DNA of 12,568 nucleotides from Candidatus Omnitrophota bacterium. GTDB taxonomy: Bacteria > Omnitrophota > Gorgyraeia > Gygaellales > Profunditerraquicolaceae. Each line of letters begins with the position of its first letter. The first letter of the stretch is position 1. Below are positions 1-8,263 of the stretch, piece by piece. The stretch spans positions 1-12,568 of the forward strand of contig JAQUAP010000042.1 of assembly GCA_028687205.1 (NCBI GenBank). The letters are read 5' to 3'. Below the pieces are notes generated by a model. The model made no database searches. It was not told where the DNA came from and saw only the letters and a list, made by a program, of their open reading frames with translations. A program made the translations under genes and the position numbers.

Positions 1-65
1 ACAGATGCGCGCTGCCCGAGGACAAAAAAGAATAATAAGAGTATAATAAGCGGTTTTTTGAACAT
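1..65 (-). CDS. 5' end of a secreted or membrane protein (partial)
   Basis: An open frame starts with ATG at 65-63, only 4 nt after the lnt stop codon, and runs off the left edge after 21 full codons. The visible peptide starts MFKKPLIILLLFFVLGQRAS: two lysines, a run of about twelve hydrophobic residues, then small and polar residues. That is the shape of a Sec signal peptide, or of an N-terminal membrane anchor. A purine-rich stretch in the last codons of lnt, roughly 15 to 20 nt upstream, is a weak ribosome binding site, and translational coupling to lnt is likely. No lipobox cysteine appears in the visible part. The function cannot be told from so little sequence; it is called a gene because of its position, start codon and signal-like composition. 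Confidence 0.55.
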   Translation of the reverse strand, partial: MFKKPLIILLLFFFVLGQRAS

Positions 66-69
66 ATTT

Positions 70-1614
70 TTATGCTAACCCATCCCTTCTACCCGGCTTG
101 CGGTTAAATACCGTAATAAATAAAAGAAATAATAAACATGCGGTAACCAAAAAATCCCCGTGACGCTTGTAAAATGAAGGCTGCCTGCGGATAAATATAT
201 CCCGGCTTTTATAGCCTGAAGTAAATAGCGGGTTAGCTTCTCTGCCAACCAGAAAAACAACCCTGCCTTGCGGGTCGATAAAGCCGGATACGCCGGTATT
301 CGCCGCGCGCACTAGAGTTACCCTGTTCTCTACCGCCCGGAATACCGAGGCAGCCAGGTGCTGATAGGCCTCGGAAGTCTTGCCGAACCAGGCATCATTG
401 GTGATATTAACCAGAAAATCTGCCCCCCGGTTGACAAACCCCCTGGCTAACTCCGGGAAAATATCTTCAAAACAAATCAATACGCCGAATTGACGCGGGA
501 TGTTTAAATCCTGATGCCGCAGGTTAAAGAGGGTATATTTTTTACCCCTGGCGATATCGCCGATAGGGGCAATTGTCTCTAAAAAACTAAAAACATTCCT
601 GAAGGGTATGTATTCGCCGAACGGTACAAGATGAAGTTTATCGTATCGCTCTAATAATGCGCCGTCTTTAGATAATAGCAGCGCGCTATTATAATAGAGG
701 CCAGCGCGCTTGGTGACCGCGCCAAAGACTAAAGGCCTGGCTGTTGTTTTGACATAATTGGCCAACATCCCATAATAGGCAGGTTCTTCTTCAAGGACAA
801 CCGGCAGGCTAGCTTCCGGCCAGATAATTAAATCCGGGGTATCTTTAAGCGCCGCTGCCGTTAAGTTAAAATACCTGTTCATAACAAATTCCCTGGCGCT
901 TATCTCCCATTTTAATGCCTGAGGGATATTTCCCTGAATAACAGAAATCCTTAGCGCACGCTGCGTTGCAGCAATAGGTTTTACAGATGCCAGGCGAAGA
1001 TAACCGTAAGCTAAGATTAAAGAAAAAAGTAAAGTTAACGTAACAAGCGTCATTTTTAACCGCCTCCATAACCCTGTCTTTAGCGACCAGATTATTTCGA
1101 CAATCGCCACATTCGCCAGCATGACTAAAAACGAAACCCCCCAGATTCCGGTAATGTCTGCGATTTGGATGAGCGGTAGATTAAGATACTGGGAATAGCC
1201 TAAAAGCGCCCAGGGGAATCCTGTCAAGAGGTGGCTGCGGCAATACTCGAGCAAAACCCAGGCTGAAGGGATAAATAACAGGATAGATAGCCGCGAATGC
1301 CTCGTGTAAGGCCGGATAACTAAACCGAATAACGCAAAGTATAAAGCCAGGTATAGAACCAACAGGATAGTTCCGGTTAAAGTAACATTTACCAGCCAAT
1401 AAATAGCGCCTGCCCAGAAAAATATCCCGGTAATAAAGAAGAGGAGGAATGTCTGCTTTAGGGACTTATTGTTCAGGCAGAGAAAAAGCGGGACAAAGGC
1501 AAACCAGGCAAGCATCCCGCATTGGTTGAACGAAAATGAAAGAGCCAGGAGCAACGCGCTAAAGAAAGATAAGCCTAACGCGATCACGGATTGCTTTTTT
1601 ATCTGCCGCAACAT
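70..1614 (-). CDS. lnt: Apolipoprotein N-acyltransferase Lnt
   Basis: Lnt moves an acyl chain from a phospholipid to the N-terminal cysteine of diacylated lipoproteins in the inner membrane, the last step of lipoprotein maturation. The 514-residue length is typical. Residues 1 to about 210 are strongly hydrophobic with several membrane spans. A periplasmic nitrilase-like domain follows (about 222-480), then a last C-terminal span near 486-504. The expected triad is visible: Glu267 in IIWPEASLP, Lys326 in YDKLHLVPFGEY and Cys381 in GVLICFEDIFP. The motif FVNITNDAWFG (about 400-410) also fits the family. The gene overlaps the 3' end of secA by 16 nt and has no clear Shine-Dalgarno sequence, so translation may depend on ribosomes finishing secA. 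Its presence implies an outer membrane or at least triacylated lipoproteins. The identification is firm. Confidence 0.96.
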   Translation of the reverse strand: MLRQIKKQSVIALGLSFFSALLLALSFSFNQCGMLAWFAFVPLFLCLNNKSLKQTFLLFFITGIFFWAGAIYWLVNVTLTGTILLVLYLALYFALFGLVIRPYTRHSRLSILLFIPSAWVLLEYCRSHLLTGFPWALLGYSQYLNLPLIQIADITGIWGVSFLVMLANVAIVEIIWSLKTGLWRRLKMTLVTLTLLFSLILAYGYLRLASVKPIAATQRALRISVIQGNIPQALKWEISAREFVMNRYFNLTAAALKDTPDLIIWPEASLPVVLEEEPAYYGMLANYVKTTARPLVFGAVTKRAGLYYNSALLLSKDGALLERYDKLHLVPFGEYIPFRNVFSFLETIAPIGDIARGKKYTLFNLRHQDLNIPRQFGVLICFEDIFPELARGFVNRGADFLVNITNDAWFGKTSEAYQHLAASVFRAVENRVTLVRAANTGVSGFIDPQGRVVFLVGREANPLFTSGYKSRDIFIRRQPSFYKRHGDFLVTACLLFLLFITVFNRKPGRRDGLA

Positions 1615-4508
1615 TTTTTATATTTCATTGGCTTGCCTGTTGCAGGATCTATTTTTCCGCACGGGCAGGGGTCATTGCGTCCGACTTTGGGGTGAGATAA
1701 TTTCACTTCGCTATCAACTTGTCTGGCCGGGCCCTCTAATGACGTAATCTCGGGATGGCTCAGTTCCTGATGCACGGAGCTAAAGACCCCCCTGAACCTT
1801 TCAGGGTGGGCCGGCTGTAATTTGAAAATCGCTTCCACTGCTTCCTCTTCAATGGAGCCCACCATTTGCGTAAACATATCAAAGGCCTCGCGTTTATATT
1901 CTACCAGCGGGTCGCGCTGCCCGTAGGCGCGCAGGCCAATCCCTTCGCGCAAACTATCCATGGCGTACAAATGGTCTTTCCATTTGGCGTCAATAATCTG
2001 TAAAAATACCATACGCTCCAGGTGCCGCATCAGCTCCGCGCCGATGGAATTCTCTTTACCCGCATAAAGCCCGGAGACCTGCGTAAATAATGCTTCCTGC
2101 AGGTTCGTTCCGGGCGAAGGATTAATCTTATCCTGGGCAAGCTCCAGGCCGAATTTTGATTTTAGTGCCGTAACCAGGCCTTGTGTATCCGGTTCGCTTG
2201 CCAGAGAAACCTCGGGGATATAACTATTAATAAGGTTATCGATAATCGCTTCGACTATCTCCAGTATCCTTTCTTTTAAACTGATGCCTTCCAGGATCTG
2301 ATGGCGCTGGCCATAGATTATCTCCCTCTGTTTATTCATGACATTATCGTATTCCAGGAGCTGTTTCCTGATTTCAAAGTTATGCTGCTCCACGCGCCGC
2401 TGGGCAATTTCAATCGAACGGCTTACCCAGGGATGCTCGATAACCTGGCCTTCTTCCAGGCCTAACTTCTCCATGATCCCGACGAGCCGGTCAGAGCCGA
2501 ACAGGCGCATCAGGTCATCAGCCAAAGAAACGTAAAATCTGGATGAACCCGGGTCACCCTGGCGGCCGGAACGGCCGCGCAACTGGTTATCAATCCTGCG
2601 CGCCTCATGCCGCTCGGTACCCAGGACATGCAGCCCGTTTAACCCTACTACCTGCTGATGTTCAATTTCGGTTTCCTGCTTATATTTATCCCATAACTTC
2701 TTATATTCTTCCTGGTAATCAGGGCTGTCGGATTTAAGTTTCTGCCTGGCTACATTCTTGGCCATAAATTCCGGGTTGCCGCCCAGCAAAATATCCGTTC
2801 CGCGGCCGGCCATATTGGTAGCAATGGTTACGGCTTTAAACCTGCCTGCCTGGGCGACAATCTGCGCCTCTAATTCGTGGTATTTGGCGTTCAGCACCTG
2901 GTGCGTTATGCCGCGGCGCTTGAGCATTTCAGAGAGGTGCTCGGATTTGTCTATTGAAATGGTGCCTACTAAAACCGGCCTGCCCGCGTTATAAAGCTCG
3001 ACGATCTCTTCTACTACCGCCTCGAATTTCTCTTTTTCGGTCTTATAAATCCGGTCGGCGTAATTTGTGCGGATAAGCGGCTTATTTGTGGGTATGACGA
3101 CGACATCAAGCTGGTAGATATTTTTAAATTCATTCGCTTCGGTAAAAGCCGTTCCGGTCATACCGGCTAACTTTTCATACATGCGAAAATAGTTCTGGAA
3201 GGTTACTGTGGCCAGGGTCTGGTTCTCGCGCTCAATCTTCATCCCCTCTTTTGCTTCCACCGCCTGGTGCAAACCGTCCGACCAGCGCCTCCCCGGCATC
3301 ATGCGGCCGGTGAACTCATCAACAATAATGACTTCGCCGTCTTTGACCACGTAATCCACATCCCGCTCGTAAAATTCCTTGGCCCGCAGGGCAGCAATGG
3401 TATGGTGGCGGTATTCGATGGTTTCGATATTATGTAGGCTCTCTACTCCCCAGAGCCCGGCGGCCCTGGTTTCGCCGCTATCGGTAAGCGCGATGGTCTG
3501 GGCTTTTTCATCCGCCACATAATCAAAGCCTTTACCCAGGTCTATGCCTTTATATTTTGCGTCTATCTCATCCTTTTCCGTAACGCGCCTGCCGGAGAGC
3601 TGGTCAGCTATCTTTTTGGCGGTAAAATATTTTCCGGTGGATTCTTCGGCCGCGCCGCTGATAATCAGCGGGGTGCGCGCTTCATCAATCAAGATAGAAT
3701 CCACTTCGTCAACGATAGCGTAATAAAACGGCCGCTGCACCAGTTCCTGCAGGGAATATTTCATGTTATCGCGCAGGTAATCAAAGCCAAACTCATTGTT
3801 CGTGCCGTAGGTGATATCGCAGGAATAAGCGAGTTTTCTTTCTTCATCGGACATCTCGTGCTGGATAACTCCGACGGATAAGCCTAAAAATTCATACACC
3901 GGCCCCATCCATTCGCGGTCGCGCCGGGCGAGGTAATCGTTTACCGTAACCACATGCACACCGCGCCCTAAGAGCGCGTTTAGATACGCCGGGAGGGTGG
4001 CCACCAGGGTCTTTCCTTCGCCGGTAGCCATCTCCGCGATCCTGCCTTCATGCAAGATAATGCCGCCGGCAATCTGGGAATCGAAATGGCGCAGCCCGAT
4101 AGCTCTTTTGGCCGCCTCCCTTACTACCGCGAATGCCTCAGGCAGGATACCTTCAAAAACCCGGTTGCGCGAAAATTTTAATTTTTCTTTCAGCTTCTCT
4201 TTCTCCTCCGGGATAGCCACAGAAAGCATGGCTGCTTCTAATTCACGCAGCTCCTGCTCATAAGCCTTAGCTTTTTTTAAGATATGCTCTTTAAATTCCA
4301 GGGTCTTCTCTTTTAACTGCGCGTCCGAAAGGCTGCTGATCTTAGGTTCAAGGGAATTAACCGCATAGATTATACTGCTGACCTCGGCCATCTTATTCAT
4401 TGACGGCTGCGGCATCTCCTCATGTAAAAAAATATTTACGCCGGGGGCTTTACGCTTGATCTGGCCCTGCTTAGCCCCTAAGATTGTCTTTTTAATGAAT
4501 TTTAACAT
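1599..4508 (-). CDS. secA: Preprotein translocase ATPase SecA
   Basis: SecA is the motor that drives unfolded preproteins through the SecYEG channel. The 969-residue protein has the whole family layout: Walker A ATGEGKT (161-167), DEVDS (267-271), the preprotein-binding region, the second motor motifs NMAGRGTDI (565-573) and GRSGRQGDPG (645-654), the helical scaffold and wing region, and a C-terminal zinc-binding tail with Cys948, Cys950, Cys966 and Cys967. Two departures stand out. About 30 to 40 charged, coiled-coil-like residues (about 78-117) sit between the usual KEKTLEFK helix and the LPEAFAVVREA motif, where most SecAs have a short loop. The zinc motif also has about seven extra residues between its two cysteine pairs. 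The start codon overlaps the prfB stop by one base (TAATG), so coupled translation is likely. Membrane-associated and cytoplasmic; identification certain. Confidence 0.98.
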   Translation of the reverse strand: MLKFIKKTILGAKQGQIKRKAPGVNIFLHEEMPQPSMNKMAEVSSIIYAVNSLEPKISSLSDAQLKEKTLEFKEHILKKAKAYEQELRELEAAMLSVAIPEEKEKLKEKLKFSRNRVFEGILPEAFAVVREAAKRAIGLRHFDSQIAGGIILHEGRIAEMATGEGKTLVATLPAYLNALLGRGVHVVTVNDYLARRDREWMGPVYEFLGLSVGVIQHEMSDEERKLAYSCDITYGTNNEFGFDYLRDNMKYSLQELVQRPFYYAIVDEVDSILIDEARTPLIISGAAEESTGKYFTAKKIADQLSGRRVTEKDEIDAKYKGIDLGKGFDYVADEKAQTIALTDSGETRAAGLWGVESLHNIETIEYRHHTIAALRAKEFYERDVDYVVKDGEVIIVDEFTGRMMPGRRWSDGLHQAVEAKEGMKIERENQTLATVTFQNYFRMYEKLAGMTGTAFTEANEFKNIYQLDVVVIPTNKPLIRTNYADRIYKTEKEKFEAVVEEIVELYNAGRPVLVGTISIDKSEHLSEMLKRRGITHQVLNAKYHELEAQIVAQAGRFKAVTIATNMAGRGTDILLGGNPEFMAKNVARQKLKSDSPDYQEEYKKLWDKYKQETEIEHQQVVGLNGLHVLGTERHEARRIDNQLRGRSGRQGDPGSSRFYVSLADDLMRLFGSDRLVGIMEKLGLEEGQVIEHPWVSRSIEIAQRRVEQHNFEIRKQLLEYDNVMNKQREIIYGQRHQILEGISLKERILEIVEAIIDNLINSYIPEVSLASEPDTQGLVTALKSKFGLELAQDKINPSPGTNLQEALFTQVSGLYAGKENSIGAELMRHLERMVFLQIIDAKWKDHLYAMDSLREGIGLRAYGQRDPLVEYKREAFDMFTQMVGSIEEEAVEAIFKLQPAHPERFRGVFSSVHQELSHPEITSLEGPARQVDSEVKLSHPKVGRNDPCPCGKIDPATGKPMKYKKCCGR

Positions 4509-5615
4509 TATTTTGGCCTGCTTTTTTGCAGCTTCAGGTGCGCCGCGATAAACTCATCCAGTCCGCCGTCCATTACCTTGGCCACATCACCGGTTTCGTA
4601 ACCCGTGCGGTGGTCTTTGACCATATTGTAAGGATGCATAACATAAGAGCGGATCTGGCTACCGAATTCTATCTTTTTCTTGCCTCCGGCATAGTTTTTA
4701 AGCATCTCTGCTTCCTGCTTTGTCCTTTCCAACTCATAGATACGCGCCTTTAGGATTTTTAGCGCGGTCTGTTTATTCTGATGTTGTGAACGCTCATTCT
4801 GGCACTGCGCCACTAACCCTGTCGGGATATGCGTAATCCTTACCGCGGAGTCAGTAGTATTTACGCTCTGGCCGCCGGCGCCCTTGGAACGATAAACATC
4901 AATGCGTAAGTCTTTTTCTTCCAGCTTTACCGCGATGTCTTCCTCAACTTCAGGAATTATGTCTACCGAAGCAAAGGAGGTATGCCGGCGTTTATTCGCG
5001 TCAAAGGGGGATATGCGTACTAAGCGGTGCACACCGCGTTCCTCCTTTAGGTAACCGTAAGCGTATTCTCCCTCCACTAAAAGCGTGACATTCTTGATAC
5101 CTGCTTCTTCGCCGTAGAGCACATCCAGGGTTTTCGCCTTCCAGCCGCGCTGTTCGGCAAAACGGGTATACATGCGAAAAAGCATCTCTACCCAATCGCA
5201 GGATTCCGTGCCGCCGGCGCCGGCATTAATGCTCAGAATAGCGTTGTTCGGGTCAAACTCTCCCGCAAGAAGAGTTTTAAATTCTAAGCTGCCTACCTCG
5301 CTTAAGAGGGAATTAACATTCCGGTTTAAATCTGGATATAATGCGTTATCCTGGGGGTTAAGGATATCGGCGAGTTCCTGCAGTTCCTGGTATTTCTGAA
5401 GCGCGGCGAACCAAGGCTCAACCGTGTTCTTTAATGTTTTTAACTGCCGGACTATCCTGGTAGACCTCTCGCTATCATCCCAGAATCCGGGCTCGGACAT
5501 CTCAGCGGCTAAATCCGCGATAAGCTTCTTTTTATTATCGATGTCAAAGATAACCTCTTAGTTGTTCCAGGTTAAGCTGGATGCCTTTAAGATTGGACTT
5601 CAGCTCATCTAACAT
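4508..5615 (-). CDS. prfB: Peptide chain release factor 2, via programmed +1 frameshift
   Basis: RF2 reads UGA and UAA stop codons and triggers peptide release. The gene begins at ATG 5615-5613 after AAGGAG (5626-5621), reads 23 codons, meets an in-frame TGA at 5546-5544, and continues in the +1 frame from GAC at 5545-5543 to the stop at 4508. The combined product is 368 residues, close to the 365 of E. coli RF2. The shifted frame first gives DIDNKKKLIADLAAE, then MSEPGFWDD, matching the known RF2 N-terminus. The codon-recognition tripeptide SPF falls at about 202-204 and the catalytic GGQ at about 247-249, nearly the E. coli positions. A plain open reading frame would start only at 5500 and would lose the first 38 residues. 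The gene follows pilT by 18 nt and touches secA by one base. Expression should be autoregulated: low RF2 favours the frameshift. Confidence 0.96.
5543..5558 (-). promoter_or_regulatory. prfB +1 recoding signal
   Basis: On the minus strand the site reads AGAGGT TAT CTT TGA C. It has the three parts of the classical RF2 frameshift signal. An internal Shine-Dalgarno-like AGAGGT (5558-5553) ends 3 nt before the slippery codon, the same spacing as in E. coli. The slip codon is CTT (5549-5547). The stop is a poorly terminating TGA followed by C (5546-5543). Peptidyl-tRNA on CTT slips to TTT and translation resumes at GAC. That the protein downstream is an intact RF2 in the +1 frame makes the reading secure. 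Confidence 0.95.
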
Positions 5616-5620
5616 CTTAT

Positions 5621-5626
5621 CTCCTT
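5621..5626 (-). promoter_or_regulatory. Ribosome binding site of prfB
   Basis: AAGGAG on the minus strand lies 5 nt upstream of the ATG at 5615. It supports this start over the internal ATG at 5500, which lacks a comparable site and would miss the conserved RF2 N-terminus. Confidence 0.8.
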
Positions 5627-5633
5627 AAATATT

Positions 5634-6707
5634 TTAGCTCTTTTTTATGCCCCGCAGCGCAAGGAGTAGTTCGTCTTTACTGTCGGCAAAATCGCCCGCC
5701 TGTTCTTCGCTGATCTTACCCTCTTTTACCAGTTTAACCAGGGATTGCGTGAAAGACTGCATCCCAAAAACCGCGCCGTCATCAATGAATTGCGGGATCT
5801 CCCAGATCTTGCCTTCGCGTATCAAGCGGCTGATAGTAGGGGTAAGCAGCATAACCTCGTAAGCGGGGATCCTTCCGGCGCCGTTCTTCGCGGGAATCAG
5901 CCTTAAAGACATTACGCCTTTCAACAGGCTGGCTAACTGATTCCTGACCTCCTGATGCTGATGCGGAGGAAAGAAATTGATAATCCTCTCTACGCTCTGC
6001 ACGGCATTAATGGTATGCAATGTGCTTAATACTAATACCCCTGTCTCCGCCGCGGCCAGGACGCTGGACATTGTCTCGGTATCGCGGATGTTACTGATAA
6101 ATAAAATATCCGGGCTTTGCAGGGTAAAGGCGCGTAAAGCCGCCGGATATGACGCGACATCGATACCCAGTTCTCTCTGGTTAATCAACGATTCCTTATC
6201 TTTAAAGGTAAATTCTATCGGCTCCTCAATAGTCAGGATATGTTTTTTACTGTTAGTATTGATGTACTCTATCATGCTGGCAATGGCGGTAGATTTTCCG
6301 CTGCCCATACTGCCGGTTAAAAGGACCAAGCCCCCTTTTTCCATGCAGAGTTTCTTCAGGACATCTACAGGCAGGTTTAATTCCTCGAATGTCTGCGTGA
6401 CATTATTCACCCTCCTTATAACGATGGAAGGCCAATTCCTCTGCATGAATATGCTTACGCGGAACCGCAGCCCCAGTTCTTCCACGTAAACCGCGAACCC
6501 CAGGTCTAAATTATCTTTAAAGAACTCCCTCTGCTTAAGGGTAGTTATCTCCTCGGCTGCCTTGATCACATCATCAATGGTAAGCACCTTATCGTCGATA
6601 ACCAGTAATTTACCGTCTACCCTTAAGCGCGCAGAACCTCCGGCGCGGTAGAATAAATCCGAGGCGTTGCGCTTAACCATCTCCTGCATCAGTTCTTTAA
6701 TGCCCAT
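5634..6707 (-). CDS. pilT: PilT-family type IV pilus ATPase with altered Walker B motif
   Basis: PilT-family hexamers sit at the inner-membrane base of the type IV pilus and power its retraction. The 357 residues carry the family parts in order: an N-terminal PAS-like domain with RFRVSIFMQR (81-90), Walker A GSMGSGKST (132-140), the Asp box TIEEPIEF (159-166), the Walker B region SPDILFISNIRD (198-209), the His box STLHT (228-232), RIINFFP, and a helix ISRLIREGK (292-300) matching the AIRNLIRE signature of retraction ATPases. The odd point is Asn206 (codon AAC at 6092-6090), where PilT normally has the glutamate of GEMRD or GEIRD; the Asp-box glutamates are kept. This may be a weak or regulatory paralogue, acting like PilU beside a true PilT elsewhere. 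A good ribosome binding site (GGAGG) precedes the start. No other pilus gene lies in the window. Family membership is sure; retraction activity is not. Confidence 0.9.
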   Translation of the reverse strand: MGIKELMQEMVKRNASDLFYRAGGSARLRVDGKLLVIDDKVLTIDDVIKAAEEITTLKQREFFKDNLDLGFAVYVEELGLRFRVSIFMQRNWPSIVIRRVNNVTQTFEELNLPVDVLKKLCMEKGGLVLLTGSMGSGKSTAIASMIEYINTNSKKHILTIEEPIEFTFKDKESLINQRELGIDVASYPAALRAFTLQSPDILFISNIRDTETMSSVLAAAETGVLVLSTLHTINAVQSVERIINFFPPHQHQEVRNQLASLLKGVMSLRLIPAKNGAGRIPAYEVMLLTPTISRLIREGKIWEIPQFIDDGAVFGMQSFTQSLVKLVKEGKISEEQAGDFADSKDELLLALRGIKKS

Positions 6708-6769
6708 ATGCCTAACCTCCCGTCCTGTATGCTGACCCTGCTTACTAACGGCCTTTATTTATGCTCTTT

Positions 6770-6775
6770 ATTATA
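6770..6775 (-). promoter_or_regulatory. Possible promoter -10 element upstream of pilT
   Basis: The minus strand has a perfect TATAAT immediately after the stop codon of the glycosyltransferase gene, in the 68-nt gap before pilT, the widest gap in the row. It could start a transcript for pilT-prfB-secA-lnt with a leader of about 55 nt. No convincing -35 hexamer is found 16 to 18 nt upstream, so support rests on the hexamer and its place. AT-rich chance matches are common. Confidence 0.3.
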
Positions 6776-8263
6776 TCATTTTATCCCTTTTTGAGTAGGA
6801 TTAAATTCCATGTACCTGCCTAATGCCAGGTGCGTCTGGGCATCCAGCGCCGGAAGGGAACCGATAATCAAGATTATAAAAGGAACCATTACCCACTCCA
6901 GTATCATGACCACATTTTTCATCCAGCTGACCCCTCTTGGCCGGGGAGGCAAAATTATGCGGCTTAAGACTACCCAGACAAGGCTGGCCAGAAAGGTGAA
7001 ATTAAAGAGTAGCCCGGTTATCTTAGGCAGGTTGTAGCCGATGGCCATTTGATTAAAAAAAGCCCCTCCCAGGATAATCGGCAACGGCCCGATGAAAACC
7101 AGGATAATCGCCCAGACTGCCCAGGTTACGTGGCTCTCTAAGAGATGAAACGACCTTCTTATTTTTGTAACTAAAGGTATCTGCCTTTCGTTTAAAAAAC
7201 CGCTGACTAAAAACGGGAAATTCTCGATTCCCCAGGCCCACCTACGCTTTTGTTTATATTGCATTTCAATCGTCTTGAAGAAGTTGCTGGAATACGCCAC
7301 ATCCATGGAAACGGTATTATATAAAGGAATGACCCGGTAATCACCCTTATAAAAGAGGAAGGCCTTCCAGTAAATTACCGAATCATCCGAAACCATATCC
7401 ACGGGCCAATAATCTATATCGACCAGGGTCTTAAAACTCATGCTATGGCTCGAGAATGTGACAAATTTCTCCAGGCGCATACTTTCAATCATCTGGCAAA
7501 AAGAGGAGCTTATTTCAACCAGCCGCGCAAAAGAGGGCGCCTGCCAGATATTATTGTTGTAAACCGGTATCGGCTGATAGCTGGCCTGGTGCGGTTTAGG
7601 CGAAGTCAAGAAATGGTAGCTGAGGCATCCGAAATATTCTTTATCCACGCAGGTATCCGCGTCAAAACAGGAAACAACCACTTCTTCATCCTTAATGCCT
7701 TCGCTGCGCAGTAATTCTGCCGCCCTTTTTGCCGCCCAGGTGGCATTGGCGCCCTTGGTCCTGCTCTCGCCGCTAATGCCATCCGGGTGAAAAGTAGATA
7801 AGTAGCGGAAAAATTTAACCTTGAATTCTGATTCTAATGCCGCGGCAGTCCCCCTGGCGCCGGGATTACGCTCTTCAAAGGCCATGACCACGATCATCCT
7901 GTCTTTAGGATAGTTGCATTCCTGCAGGGCTTTCAGGGATGGCCTTAAAACATCCAGGCCTTCTTTATACACGGGGAAGATAATCAAATGGTAGAGGTTA
8001 TTGGCTATGCCTCTTACCTGCAGCCGGTGGCATTCTACCAGCCAGTTTTTTTCCTTTTGCCGGTAAAGCCTGTGATGCGCCATAACTAATAACGTAGTAA
8101 GATAGACCGTGCGGATAATCCAATAGAAATCAAAAATAATAATGATAACGGCGCAGGTAACCGGATTGAAGATAGCTAATAAAATAAGCAGGGTAATTAT
8201 GCCCCAGGAGAGGAAACCGGGAATAACCTCTAATATCCTTTTTATCCTTTTATTCTTTTCCAT
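6776..8263 (-). CDS. Membrane-bound family 2 glycosyltransferase
   Basis: A 495-residue inverting GT2 enzyme of the processive, cellulose-synthase-like type. Two N-terminal membrane spans (about 15-32 and 36-60) precede a cytosolic GT-A domain and at least three C-terminal spans (about 380-400, 415-437, 450-470). Visible catalytic landmarks are the opening strand LIIFPVYKE (93-101), the metal and nucleotide-sugar site FDADT (200-204), the likely catalytic-base region VSDDS (291-295) and QKRRWAWG (338-345), which resembles the Q-x-x-R-W acceptor motif of polysaccharide synthases. It would transfer sugars from an activated donor to a growing glycan or lipid acceptor and perhaps pass the chain across the membrane. 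The sugar and product cannot be told. The gene overlaps the PEGA gene upstream by 14 nt and has GAGG just before its ATG, so the two are probably made together. No partner such as a BcsB- or PilZ-like protein is visible. Confidence 0.85.
   Translation of the reverse strand: MEKNKRIKRILEVIPGFLSWGIITLLILLAIFNPVTCAVIIIIFDFYWIIRTVYLTTLLVMAHHRLYRQKEKNWLVECHRLQVRGIANNLYHLIIFPVYKEGLDVLRPSLKALQECNYPKDRMIVVMAFEERNPGARGTAAALESEFKVKFFRYLSTFHPDGISGESRTKGANATWAAKRAAELLRSEGIKDEEVVVSCFDADTCVDKEYFGCLSYHFLTSPKPHQASYQPIPVYNNNIWQAPSFARLVEISSSFCQMIESMRLEKFVTFSSHSMSFKTLVDIDYWPVDMVSDDSVIYWKAFLFYKGDYRVIPLYNTVSMDVAYSSNFFKTIEMQYKQKRRWAWGIENFPFLVSGFLNERQIPLVTKIRRSFHLLESHVTWAVWAIILVFIGPLPIILGGAFFNQMAIGYNLPKITGLLFNFTFLASLVWVVLSRIILPPRPRGVSWMKNVVMILEWVMVPFIILIIGSLPALDAQTHLALGRYMEFNPTQKGIK

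Noticed and set aside
1469..1747. 92-codon plus-strand frame across the lnt/secA junction
   Set aside because: It is antisense to two conserved genes, with no ribosome binding site and no family resemblance.
4508..5500. prfB starting at the internal ATG (330 residues)
   Set aside because: The RF2 N-terminus continues upstream without a break in the +1 frame past the recoding site, and the upstream ATG has a good ribosome binding site.
5977..6489. 170-codon open frame on the plus strand opposite pilT
   Set aside because: It lies wholly antisense to a well-conserved ATPase domain, has no ribosome binding site or recognisable motif, and its composition mirrors the coding strand.
6708..6775. 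Terminator in the gap between the glycosyltransferase gene and pilT
   Set aside because: No GC-rich stem followed by a T run is visible on the minus strand; the gap holds only a -10-like hexamer and the pilT ribosome binding site.
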